Source: Balanoglossus misakiensis (Eukaryota; Hemichordata). From it: a stretch of DNA of 64,000 bases. Each line of letters opens with the position of its first letter. Within the stretch, counting starts at the first letter, position 1. Under the pieces are notes generated by a model, which had not been told where the DNA came from, searched no databases, and was given only the letters and a program-made list of their open reading frames with translations. Made by a program: the position numbers and the translations under genes. This document shows, piece after piece, positions 1 through 10,590 of this stretch. The stretch is from contig CM082592.2 in the NCBI GenBank assembly GCA_040954595.2, forward strand, positions 11,284,001 to 11,348,000, written 5' to 3'.

Positions 1-1681
1 GTGTCTTGGAGATAACATATAGGTGTCGGCGAAATTCGTGGGTTTGTTTCTATTTTACGAGAAGCCACACAACATAGAGCAACGGCACTGAATATTTTAG
101 TGGGTGGACAGGACCGATAATGAAATGAACACGTCGCGATGTCGGAAGCATCGCTCGACATTGGGAGGTGTTCCGAGTAGAAACTTCCGGTCATAAGACA
201 TTCTCGATGACGTAAGTTGTAATAAAATCAACGTTACTCACCTCTTCTACCGTGATAGGTAAAACGACGCGACTTGATTGGCGATGAGAAGCAGGAAACA
301 GTTGTGGAGATAAGCAAAATGAAATGGAACAAAGTTAGATGAGCGTCGTCCAAACATATTGGTCAATAATCATATGTCTACCAGAAATCAACACAACATG
401 GAGACGTTACAAATAGATGAATATGTACGGAATCTTAAACTGATCATAAATACGCAAAGAAATGGACAGATTTTGAATAACTTCAGAGTAAATGCGACTT
501 ACAACTCCTTGATCAACATGCTGAACTATTCTGAACACACATGGGTGGACCGATGGATGACGTCACATACCGGCAAAGGGTTAAAATACCCGGATGTTAT
601 AGTGCGCCCTCATGTCAGCAATATCGTTTTTTTTGCTCAGAAAGTTCGTGGGGGAAATCTCTGTTTGGTTTTCATCTCCAACAGTGACACTTCTCCAAAA
701 TACATTTATATTAGCCTTGGTTACTGCCGCAGAAACCACTACCAGCAAAAAGATAACAAATGTCATGATTGGCACTGTAATTTTGTTTCAAAGATGTCAC
801 TCTCACAACGTGATTATCAGACAAAAGTATGAGACAAAATCTTTATTTTATGACCAACCTTTATTTCTCATAATCATTGTCTTAAGTTGAGACACAGGCC
901 CAAGCACAAAATATTATAATTATTCCTTAACCAATTGAAAATGCATGATACAAACTAGTCACAGAAAAAGAATAGGGATGAACCAAATTCTGGCAGTAAA
1001 AAGACCATAGAGGTAACTCTCAACAAGAAGACATAAAAATAACCAGAGAAGGTTGTTTGTATTTACTGTAAATTTTACATTTTCAGCTGCATTGGCATTT
1101 TTTAAAGCAATGGGAATCAAAACCTCGTGATTCATTTACAAGTAAATGAATGTTTTTATCAGGGAATAATGTGTAAAATGGGGAAAAAATAATAAAGTTA
1201 CGCGTAAATGTTACAAACATCATATTCTTGCATTGATTTTGCAATACACTCATCAGAAACAAACAATACATACTATCCACAAAAGGATTAATTAATACAG
1301 CTATCAAAAATCTACATGTAAATTCAACTGTATGGAATGTTCTGGAGGGATAGCATGGTTGTAATCTCAGGGGTTAAAGGAATTGTCCATATGGATATAC
1401 TGGATATGTCATATCTTCATGACTTTTTATGATTTGGATGAAGGTTATGTATTACTAGTACTCAGAGTGGATCTTTGTGGACTTTGTTTAAAGTTTGCTA
1501 AGAGGTTTGTCAGTATATCCATCCATGACAAGCATTGTGTCCATACCAATACTCTTGTTGTCATAGTGACCGTTGCTTAGATTAGTCACCACTGGGCACA
1601 GGTCCTGTTCACACCATCTGAGGAGAGAACAAATGCAAATATGGATGAATATTTGTGCAGTTTTTGAAAGGATTAGTCAAA
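1..1681. other. Gene-poor left flank
   Basis: I recognise no gene here. Bases 1-340 are richer in CpG than the rest, as expected of a promoter or 5' region. An open frame runs on the plus strand from about 323 to 832, but its first in-frame ATG is at 374, it matches no family I know, and it overlaps a minus-strand frame (581-775) that begins with a signal-peptide-like hydrophobic stretch. A strong minus-strand donor (GTGAGT) lies near 240. AATAAA occurs at 1191-1196 on the plus strand and its complement (TTTATT) at 842-847. The right part, up to 1681, probably holds the 3'UTR of the acyl-CoA dehydrogenase gene, whose stop codon is at 1682. Confidence 0.5.
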
Positions 1682-4600
1682 TCACAACCACTGAGAAAGC
1701 ATAGTGTGCCACCACTTACTGCAGTAAGCTGACGCCCTCAATTGGTCATTTCTGTCAAAACTTTCCTTTTGTGAGAGACGGGGGAACACTAACCTCACAG
1801 CTGCCATGGAATCTTGTTCTGTGGCTTCATTCCACACGGCATGTTCCAACAGCAAAGATGCCATGTACGTCCTGGCAAGACTGAATGCAAAATCACGGGC
1901 TCCAACTTCAAGGAGACCTGGGCTCTTCAAGGCCTCCCCCTGCAGGAATTTCACCAGTTTGTTGACACTAAGGCCTGTTGCCTGGCAACACTTCTGGATG
2001 TCCTGATTGGCTGATTTGGAAGCTGTGTCCAATTTCTTCTGGATGTCATTGAAGAGTGCTTGTATGACTTCACCTTGTGTTTTGGAAACTGCTCTCAGAA
2101 CATCAAGAGATAGGACATTGGTGGTACCTTCCCAGATTGGTAACACCTATACATTCATAAGATTATCACAAAACAGTCAGATATTACTTGTAATACTTAA
2201 GTGTTAAAGTAGGCCTTCATCAGCTAGCTACAAACAATAGAATATGTTCACCTGTGCATCTCGAAACATTGCTGGTAGTCCTGTGTCTTCAATGTAACCC
2301 TGGCCACCAAAACACTCAAGTCCCTCGGAGGCAATGGACATGGCCTAAGAAGAAGAAATCAATACAGTACATGGAATTAGATATTGTTTGGTGATGTAAT
2401 GTACTTTTGAATGACACAATACAAATCAACAACTTAGCTTTATAGGAACATTGAATATACAAACCTGTTTAGCTGTGTAGAGTTTCATCAATGGTGTCAC
2501 AATTCTAAGAAGAAGGCTATCATCTTCTGTTGCCATATTGCATTCCTCCAGTCCAAGTAACCGACTTGCTTCCATCAACAAAAGTAAACCTGCCCTTGTC
2601 TCAACCTGGTACAGAAATACATCATGGGTGTAAGACATGATGATGCAAAATGTTGATGTAAACAGCTAGTGCTTTCTGTCTGCAAGACTGAAAAGTGAAC
2701 GTCCCTCTCTAGAGGTCCAACTTTACCTCCATCCTTGCCATGGTCTGCATGTGCACTGGATGCTCGCAGATCAACTTTCCAAACACGGTTCTTCTGTGGC
2801 TGTAGTCTCTGGCCAAGTTCAGCATTCTGAAAGAATCATGAACAACTTGGATGATCTTATGTCCTATTGTATGTTTTAACATCAGTCTCAGTCCCTCTAT
2901 CACTGTGACTTATACGGTAGTTACACCAACAGCTGTACAAGTGATCTTACGGTTTCTGAATTCTGTTCTACTTGGTATCAATGAAATTTTCTGTACCTTC
3001 TCATTCCTGATATAGCACCGATTGTATTGTGCAGTCGTGTGATTGTTAACATATGGGAAATACTGGCTACACCCCTCCCAGGTTCTGATATCTATGAACA
3101 GAAACACATATTGTAAACATTGAATATCAAAAGAAAGAAAGATAGCTTTAATCTGAAATAACCTGTGATCTATATTTTTATGACCAAAATATCACTTACA
3201 AGATGCGCTGTTGATCCATCTAACAGCAACTCAGCAGTGGGCACCTGTCTGGTTCCAAGTTTATTCTTCAATTTCTGTATATCAATTCCATTCAGTGATC
3301 CATCTGGATTTCTGGTTTCCATGAAGAACATGGAGATCCCCTTGGAACCCTGGAATTTGACCAGAAATTTTGGTGAAATTATATTATACGGATGTACATT
3401 CTGAACTGTATGAATGTTGTTAAACGTGTATAGACACAGTAATTACCGATGTGATCTGCTGGTTTTCATCCATGATTCTTGCGAGAGTAAACGTCATGTT
3501 GGAGTCTGTGGCCGAGGAAAACCACTTGTAACCATAGAGTTTGAATGTGCCATCTTCTTGAGGGACAGCGATGGTTTCTGTTCCTCCAGCTGTAACAACA
3601 ATCCATCTCATGTTATTGTGAAGTTCTTCATGAATACAAGATTTTTCTCAAGTTATTCTCATAATTGTCCTGTGCTGGGCCACAATCTATAAAACAAATG
3701 ATGCAACCACAAGACTTGTTCCTGGAATAAACTTGAACAAAGTCAGGATATCTTACCAACATCAGAACCTCCTTTTCTTTCTGTCATCCACTGTCCTGAA
3801 GTCCAGAATTGTTTTGGATCCCTTGAAATCAATCTGGGGAATGCTTTCTCTTGAAGCAGTGCAGGACGATTATTCTTTGAAAAATCAGAGAATGACTTTG
3901 GTTACTCTGTTTGAACCAGTGATGTACTTGATATGTTTTGTGACAGCCAAACAATTATCAACATGCACAATTCTGATGAGTATAAAATGCAAAACAATCA
4001 TAACAGATATTTACCTCGTCAATCTTGTCAATAATTTGTGCGGCTCCATCAGTCATGGCAAGGGGACAGGAATACATACCAGATGATGGTGCAAATAAGT
4101 ACATCTTGGCTATCTGGTACAAGCGACTGTCAGTTGAACACACACAAAAAACTAGATTAATGATGACACTAAATGAAAAGTAGTGGTTTTATTGTCACTT
4201 CTGCGAAAGTCTTGTCTTTTTGAAATATCTGAATCTGTAATAATAAGGCTTTGTTCAAAAATAACATGACAGCATATTATGTTCATGAAAACTTGCCTAG
4301 ACTACATGTAGCTATAGTAGAATGTGTGCAGTCATGCATGCTGTTAGTTAAGTGTGTCAGAGAGCCCTAGACATACCTCCACGGTCCGTATTTCCTTTCA
4401 TAAGCAATTGATATCAATCCTTCCTCAGCTGAAATGTCATGTAATGATTTCCAGGCCTGGCATGTAATGAGTTCATCAATACGGTTACCCCAAGCATCAT
4501 AATGTTGTACACTCGGTTGATTCAATTCACACTCTCTGCCAAGACGGTGGATGTCAGTGGCAACACGATGTCCAAACCGTTCCAAGTCTGGTGTGATCTG

Positions 4601-5297
4601 CTCCAGAATCTAAGAGATCAGAAAAACAAAAGGAATGTTTCTAAATTCTTTTCACTTGGCAAATTTCTATTCGTGACATCATACCAGTAGTTAATAACAT
4701 TATTGGAAGATTTTTATTAATTGACCATCAGCAGATCTTGCATTAACCCGTTTTGTCAAAATGAATACAGTATATTACAATCATATACAAATATGCTAGG
4801 GCAGCGAGAGAGACTCACAGACTTTGTCCCTTTACAAACCGGACTTTGGAATTTGTTTTGACTACAATATCTATAACTTGTGACTAATTATTGGTATCTT
4901 CATTATGTGTATCAGCCGTGGTCTCTTGGTTGACCCCTAAAGTAGGACTCAGTGTTCTGTATTTATCTTCCATAAGTAGGTCATGTGCACATTGTTATTG
5001 TTGAAAATGATTGATAATTACCTCCTTCGGGATAACCCTCTTCAAATACCCCCTGAGCGGAACATCTCCAAGGTACTGGTTTTCCAGCTTTGGTTCTACC
5101 TGGAAGAAGTGTCCCCGTTTTGCCTTGGAGAAGGGAATCGCCGTCGCATTGTCCTCGGACTTTGGTCTATTTTGATTTTCGTCGAATGACGTTTCTTTTG
5201 CCGAGATCGTTGCTGCGCTGGTCTTCCATCTGATCTGCCCTGTGGTTTGTACTTGTACTTGTAGCCTTCGAAGGCGATGAACTTGAAGTCGATACAT
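1682..5297 (-). CDS. Acyl-CoA dehydrogenase, AidB/ACDH-11-like
   Basis: FAD-dependent acyl-CoA dehydrogenase of the group containing bacterial AidB and C. elegans ACDH-11; expected to oxidise an acyl-CoA to the 2-enoyl-CoA, chain length unknown. Eleven exons join in frame (minus strand): 5297-5022, 4609-4377, 4126-4015, 3847-3757, 3589-3447, 3349-3200, 3091-2997, 2826-2727, 2605-2465, 2344-2252, 2146-1682, giving about 632 residues, close to ACDH-11. Motifs in order: a flavin-binding stretch with [14 protein letters not shown] (3847-3757), [12 protein letters not shown], an R-RTVFGKLI segment in 2826-2727, [13 protein letters not shown] (2344-2252), and [13 protein letters not shown] (2146 onward), whose Glu in WEGT is the expected catalytic base. 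The start at 5297 gives a basic, Arg-rich N-terminus that could be a mitochondrial presequence; the overlapping frame from 5305 does not lead into the conserved protein. The gene is divergent from MRM3. Family certain; substrate and location inferred. Confidence 0.9.
2701..2726 (-). repeat. MITE fragment forming a 5' splice site
   Basis: The first bases of the intron after exon 8 of the acyl-CoA dehydrogenase gene (GTAAAGTTGGACCTCTAGAG, read on the minus strand) match the interior of the dispersed MITE seen at 22494-22579 and 8689-8775. The donor GTAAAG is therefore part of the repeat-like segment. The terminal repeats are not visible, so this is a fragment at best. Confidence 0.55.
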
Positions 5298-5510
5298 GAC
5301 CTCACCTCACCTCACATCAACTAGTCAACAATCAGCAAGACTTCTCTAACTGAAGGTCACCTTTGGAATTGCTTATGCCGAGACCGGTGTTCGTTATGCA
5401 ATGAACATGAAATAAACACGTCACGTATTGAAGCGCCCTCCACACTGCGACGCGTCGTCCGACCACACCCAGCAACGGAGCAGTAGGTCATCTGAGGTCG
5501 TCTGTACAAG
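5298..5510. promoter_or_regulatory. Bidirectional promoter, ACAD/MRM3
   Basis: Only 213 bp separate the start codons of two divergent genes, so both transcription starts must lie here or nearby. The stretch holds several CpG-containing words, e.g. GCGACGCGTCGTCCG near 5448-5462, and no obvious TATA box, as is usual for housekeeping bidirectional promoters. The promoter role is inferred from gene arrangement. Confidence 0.6.
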
Positions 5511-7422
5511 ATGTCTGCGCCCATGTGCGCACGTTTTATGGCAAGGGCCTCGGTGAATTTTTTACTTCAACAACGATACAGTGGTCAAGGTTCGGTATAC
5601 CTCAGTATCATTCAAAATAGGAACTACAGTAGGAGAGGGTTGAGAAGGAAACCAGTCAAAGTGATCTTTCCTAAGGACGAAACTGACATTGACGAAGTGC
5701 CAACTCGGAAACCAAGTTTTGAAACCACAACACCGCCTCGATTCAGAGATGGAGAACACGCTCGATTTGATCGATCAGGTATTTTACATGATGAAGACGA
5801 AACCTTAGCGAAATTGAAGTACGAGAGAGTCGGACCTGACGATAAGCGAGTAAGGTAGGTCACTCTGCATACCACCTGAATTGAAGCTTGATCAAGCCTT
5901 TAGGGGTCACGTAAGGTCATGTCAATTAAATGGTGAACTGCACCAATCAGCTGTAGTAAAGATTGTCTCATACATATCCACATTTGTACACATTCAATGA
6001 GAAGGATCTTACTGGTAATTGTGCAACCGATTATTATAAAACCATGTAAATAAATGTTGATGTCATTTTTTTTCTGAGCAGGAGAGTGTTGACATTGATG
6101 AGGTCACGGAAATATAGAGAACAGACCAAGAAGGTTTTGCTGGAAGGTAGACGACTCATTACAGATGCCATACTTGCTGGTGGAGAGTGCAACACCATCT
6201 ATTTCAGCAGGGCTGAAAATTTGGAAGGTATACCCTGGCATGACACAGAGGCAGAGTTTCTCAAGATCCCTTTCAAAGAAATTAAGCTATGGTCTGATGT
6301 GATCACACCGCAAGGAATCTTGGGTAAGGAGAGTCCCGGCCCCATTTCTGTACACTAATGACACCGACTATGAATATGCTTTATCTGGGAAACTGTCAAA
6401 GCTGACAACTAAAGATTGTGCAACCAGACTATAATGACTAACACCATGTTTAACTTTTTTACTGCCCATTAGCTGTGTTTTCCATGCCAAGCTTCAAGTA
6501 CTTTCTGTATGAAGCATCAGCAGAAACAATCCCACTTACTGTGATCTGTGACAACATCAGAGAACCTGGAAATCTTGGAGCTCTTCTCAGATCAGCTGTG
6601 GCTGCTGGTTGCCAGAATATTCTGATCACCAAAGGTAATGCCATAAAGTGATCACTTTAGAATTGCAAAGTTTGCCTTCAGTCTCCTGTTAATTTTACAT
6701 AAATATGTACCTGTTGTGTACATCAAAACAGCCGACAACTACAGGTTCCTCTGATTTCAAATTTCATTTTGGTCCTAAACAGTGGCACTGGGCTCACATC
6801 TGTCAAGTCTGACAGTATTGACTGATGTAATCTTACAATATGCTTCTGTACCTTTCTGTTTAATGTGTGAATGTTTCTTTTTGGTGTGTTCTCAGGTTGT
6901 GTTGACCTATGGGATCTCAAAGTTCTCCGAGCAGCGGCAGGGGCCCATTTCAGGGCACCAATACACAATAACCTGACATGGGAAAGTGTGAAGAACTACT
7001 TTGATGAGGAGACTATTGTGAATGTGGCTGACTGTAGGACATCCGTAGCAATAGAAGAAATGATGGATGATGCAGAGTCTGGGAAAAGTAGAGCGCCATT
7101 GAATCTGAGAAAATTGATGAAAGCACTACCAGAAGAAGAAGGTCAGGAGACAGCCACAGATTTGGAGGAGCAGTTAGTGCATATACCATCTGAAAATTTC
7201 TGTGATGTGAACTGGAGAAGGAATTCAGCCATCGTCATTGGTGGTGAATCACATGGACTGAGCCAACAGGCAGTTGAATTGTGTGATGAGACGTATGGTT
7301 GTAAAGTGCATATACCAATGACAAGGGGAATGGACAGTTTGAATTCAGCCATGGCCACAAGCATTATTGCCTTTGAAGCAAAGAGACAATGGATGAACCA
7401 TCTTGCTAATATTAACAAATGA
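5511..7422 (+). CDS. MRM3: Mitochondrial rRNA methyltransferase 3 (MRM3/RNMTL1)
   Basis: SpoU/TrmH-class SPOUT methyltransferase. In other animals MRM3 2'-O-methylates a guanosine in the A-loop of mitochondrial large-subunit rRNA and aids mitoribosome assembly. Four exons join in frame: 5511-5854, 6082-6323, 6473-6634, 6896-7422, giving 424 residues (human about 420). The first exon is Arg/Ser-rich with few acidic residues at the N-terminus, consistent with mitochondrial import. The substrate-binding N-domain begins RRVLTLMRSRKYREQTKKVL. SpoU motif 1 is DNIREPGNLGALLRSA (exon 3), motif 2 is AIVIGGESHGLS, and motif 3 is HIPMTRGMDSLNSAMATSI (exon 4); together they form the trefoil knot that binds S-adenosylmethionine. 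An AATAAA lies at 7601-7606, so the 3' end meets that of the convergent gene. Assignment is firm. Confidence 0.95.
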
Positions 7423-7732
7423 ACCAGCATGGTGTCACAATTCAGCAAGTTTGGAGAAGTATGATGTCTTGGCTTTGTCTTGGTCATAACAATCAATCAG
7501 AGACGCACTTTCTCAAGCTTTAACTCAAACTGCTGGTTATATAACATAACCACACAAAGCCACTAATATGTTGTATCTTTATTTCTTCAGTAGGTTGAGA
7601 AATAAATGAATGTTTACAATACCAAGCTGTTCGTTTCATTCACTACTCATATTCTGGTACCGGTATATTCTATATAACAGGATGACAGTACTACACTACA
7701 CTATGGTTTCATGGTATCTGAGAGAATCTTTG
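7423..7732. other. Convergent 3' ends with opposed poly(A) signals
   Basis: The spacer between the convergent stop codons of MRM3 (+) and the first array gene (-) carries a plus-strand AATAAA at 7601-7606 and a minus-strand AATAAA (TTTATT on plus) at 7578-7583. The two 3'UTRs must therefore overlap if both signals are used. The minus-strand signal is shared in context with the third array copy (13286-13291). Confidence 0.65.
7578..7583 (-). terminator. Poly(A) signal, array copy 1
   Basis: AATAAA on the minus strand, about 150 bp past the stop codon at 7733. The same word follows copies 2 and 3 at 10339-10344 and 13286-13291, in each case 150-250 bp downstream, which supports its use. Confidence 0.6.
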
Positions 7733-10079
7733 CTAGTCCCATATTCCACTTGAAGCAATGGCAATTGCATTCTCTTCACCAACTACTCTGTAATTGAACG
7801 TCCACATGGGATCGGTAAAGGCCACTGTAAGATAAGGTAAATGCAGACACAGGTTAGTGTATGAAGCAACATTTCAATCAATGATACTAGTACACAGGCC
7901 TGATCTGGACTTGCCTCTGCTGATAGATAATGTATGAGGTATGAGTATGATTTCCCAAAACGGGAAAACACTAATTAAAGATCATAATATCACTTAATAC
8001 TCACAAATTTCTCCTGGGTTGAGAACAGTCGTCAACTCAGAACACATCCGCTGACAGACTGTATGTGGGGTCAGTTTGATCTCATACTGACCTTTCACCT
8101 GAGCAAACCAGCTCATCGATGCATCGGTACTAATTGTCTGCATAGAATATAAAATGAAAAAATTAAATATTAAACACGGAAATGGTCAAATTTGCACAGA
8201 GTTTTAGAGAGATAGGGTATAGAAAGTGGAACATATTTGATTTAGGGAGTACTGGTTAAACTTACATATTCGTCTTGATCAGGTTCTTTCTCCTCATCTT
8301 TCTTTACTCCGGAGTCAATAAACAGCCAGTTTACAAAAAACATTTCCACCATGGGTGGTACGAAGTATGGCCTTGAGTAGAAACTGCGGATGATCTTGAT
8401 AGATGGGTCCTTACAGTTTTGCCATCTCATGTGCCATTGAGTGAGATTGCCATTCTCTATCTCACGCAGTGTGGATTTCAGATCCGCATTCGGCTCAGAG
8501 CTGAGAAAGCCACAGATTTGTGACGAGTCCATCGCTGGATCTGCTAGATACAGCTGGAACAAAGCAAATTTGTTGTATACTATAAACTAGATTAGTGGTA
8601 GTGAAATTACAGCTCCCCATAACATAGAGGATTAGGATGGAACAGAGGTTGATGGACACATTCATAATAGCGAGAGAGTGTGCTTTTTTCCCTTTCACCC
8701 CCTTTCCCACTGTAGAGATCCAACTTTACCAAAGAAAACATTGCATTTTGAACAAACCATGGTGGTGAAAGGGTCAGTGAATGGATGTGTACCACAATGC
8801 AATCACTCAGCCAGTTCTACCTTTGCTAAGAAATTTGTATCAAATTCCTTGAGTGCCTTCCAGTTGGTCATTGCATCAGTGACCACGACAGGAACATGGA
8901 TGTACAGGTAATCAGCGGCCATCTTGTCAGTTGATACTTTGTTGATTTTCTCTATCTTAACTAGGCCTTCACAACCCTGCAAAGAAAAAGTCTTTAGTTA
9001 TGAGATGCTTGACCAATCTAGAGTTGTCTGGACCAAAATATGAGAAAGTTTAAGACTTTGATATTCGGGGTGCATGCAGGCTTCTACTGTATCTGATGTC
9101 AAACTTTGCTTTGAAGATTGATCTTACCTCGCAGTCAGATTCCTGCAAAGAACCAGGGTCAAAGTAGGGATTTTCAATTAGACAGTCATCAACAAACAAG
9201 TGGGTCCAGTCCCAGTATGGCAAAGTCTGTGAAGGATGAAGCACAGATTGAAACACTGAATTCTATTCAGTCAGTGTCAACCAGGATATGCAGAATTTAT
9301 TTTAAGCAATTATGGATTTTACAACATGCAGTAGACTCTTGGAGTTGCAACAAACTGTAGGAGAAAACTGCTGATAATGATGTACTGTGTAGTGTACCAC
9401 TCTTTAATTTGCTAATACTTCTTCTGACTGCCTTTGATTATCATGCCCAAAGACACCTCGCTTGACACTTGCCAGGGATGTGGAAAAATGGATGACCTGA
9501 GTCCTAGGAGATACAAAATTGTCATTGTCCCATTGACTTTTGATAAAATGTAGACTCTTGACCTCACATACACAGATGTCAGATAAGATATCTAGCATCA
9601 TTATTTACACTGAGCTCAGTACAATTATAGTATTTTTTGTCATCAATATGGTACAAAATATTGAATGTTGACCCCCAAAACTTGTACAATTGGTACCCTT
9701 TACTCACCTTCAGTTCCGCATACCGTGCATGGATCTTGATCAAATTATGTGCCGGGTCGTAGTTGTATGAGAAAACCAGGAGAGTGACAAACAAAACCAA
9801 TTTCAAAGCCAAACCTTTCCACTTCCTACGGTTAGAATCTTTGAGGAAATCAAGGACTGGACTGGCGCAACTTTCGATTTCAGTCTCACTGTAACCAGAT
9901 TGTAAACAAAAATCACGAAGAAGCCGGATTTCATCGTCGATGATTTTCAATTTGTCTTCTAACGGTAGTTTCTTCTGTTCATCAGTTACATCTGCAATTT
10001 GTGGAAGATCAGTAAGCTCACTAGCTTCTTCAGTCTGAGGTTTGGAAGGAATTTTCCTCTGTCGAATGTTGGTTGCCAT
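7733..10079 (-). CDS. Membrane pseudo-JmjC/cupin-like protein, copy 1
   Basis: Product of unknown function. Six exons join in frame (minus): 10079-9708, 9226-9128, 8976-8821, 8553-8266, 8137-8005, 7824-7733, giving 379 residues. Order of parts: a cytosolic-type acidic N-terminus with a conserved LPLEDKLKIIDDEIRLLRDF helix; one membrane segment near residues 91-108; then a lumenal region with paired Cys (DDC, SDCE, CQRMC) and an NLTQ sequon. The C-terminal half resembles JmjC/cupin-8 folds: RPYFVPPM, then SMSWFAQVKGQYEIKLTP where these folds have the strand after the HxD site, then LNPGEILAF as in the conserved LxPGD turn. Neither an HxD nor the later His is present, so metal-dependent oxygenase activity is doubtful. 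Gene model firm; fold assignment is my reading without a search. Confidence 0.8.
8689..8775. repeat. MITE copy in intron 3 of array copy 1
   Basis: A stretch of about 86 bp begins CCCTTTCACCCCC and ends ACCATGGTGGTGAAAGGG, that is, inverted terminal repeats around a short non-coding centre. It matches the elements at 22494-22579 and 47817-47880. It lies just upstream, in the sense of transcription, of exon 4. Confidence 0.7.
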
Positions 10080-10590
10080 GTTTCACGTCTTGCTCTCTTG
10101 AACTCTGTTAGAATTAAGCTGGTTCTGGGTCTTTTTTGTAGAAGCTCAACTTTTCAAAGACATGTACTTTGGACCAAAACCAGGATGCAAAAAGACTCCC
10201 CAGCACTGGTTAGGTTTGTGTAGAGAATCAGAGAGTCATGCAGGTTACTATATGTGCACTCAGGAATTTTAAGGCCAGTGTCTGTAAAAATTTTAACCTG
10301 ACTACATGCAGCCATGACACATAAATTTGACACTTTAGTTTATTTCTTTCCTCAAACAACAAGAAGTGCTATTTTACAGTGTGGCATCTTTCACCAGAAG
10401 ACTAATCATACACTTTGAAATTAAATGCACTTTGTACCAGCAACCAAATTTCAAAATATGGATTCCATTTAAAGTCCATGAAATCCATATATGAGATCTC
10501 TGCATCAAGATACATTTGTGGTATTGAAAAGAAGTTAGATAGTTGTGAAATCTAGGCTTTATGGTTTCATGGTATCTGAGAGAATCTTTG
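10080..10590. other. Spacer between array copies 1 and 2
   Basis: Contains the 5' flank of copy 1 and the 3'UTR of copy 2, with a minus-strand AATAAA at 10339-10344. A word shared by the 5' flanks of copies 1 and 2 (GATGCAAA.AGACTCCCCAGC, 10182-10205 and 13009-13030) shows that the duplicated unit includes promoter-side DNA. I see no other gene. Confidence 0.5.

Noticed and set aside
374-832. A plus-strand frame of about 150 codons with no family resemblance
   Set aside because: It has no good start context, overlaps an opposite-strand frame, and its composition matches the non-coding surroundings. It could be an exon of an unknown gene, but nothing in the sequence supports this.
1756-1800. 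A possible tiny intron near the end of the last acyl-CoA dehydrogenase exon (donor-like GGTTAGT, acceptor-like CACAAAAG)
   Set aside because: It would be only about 30 bp long, and the frame stays open through it to a reasonable C-terminus, so I kept the exon whole.
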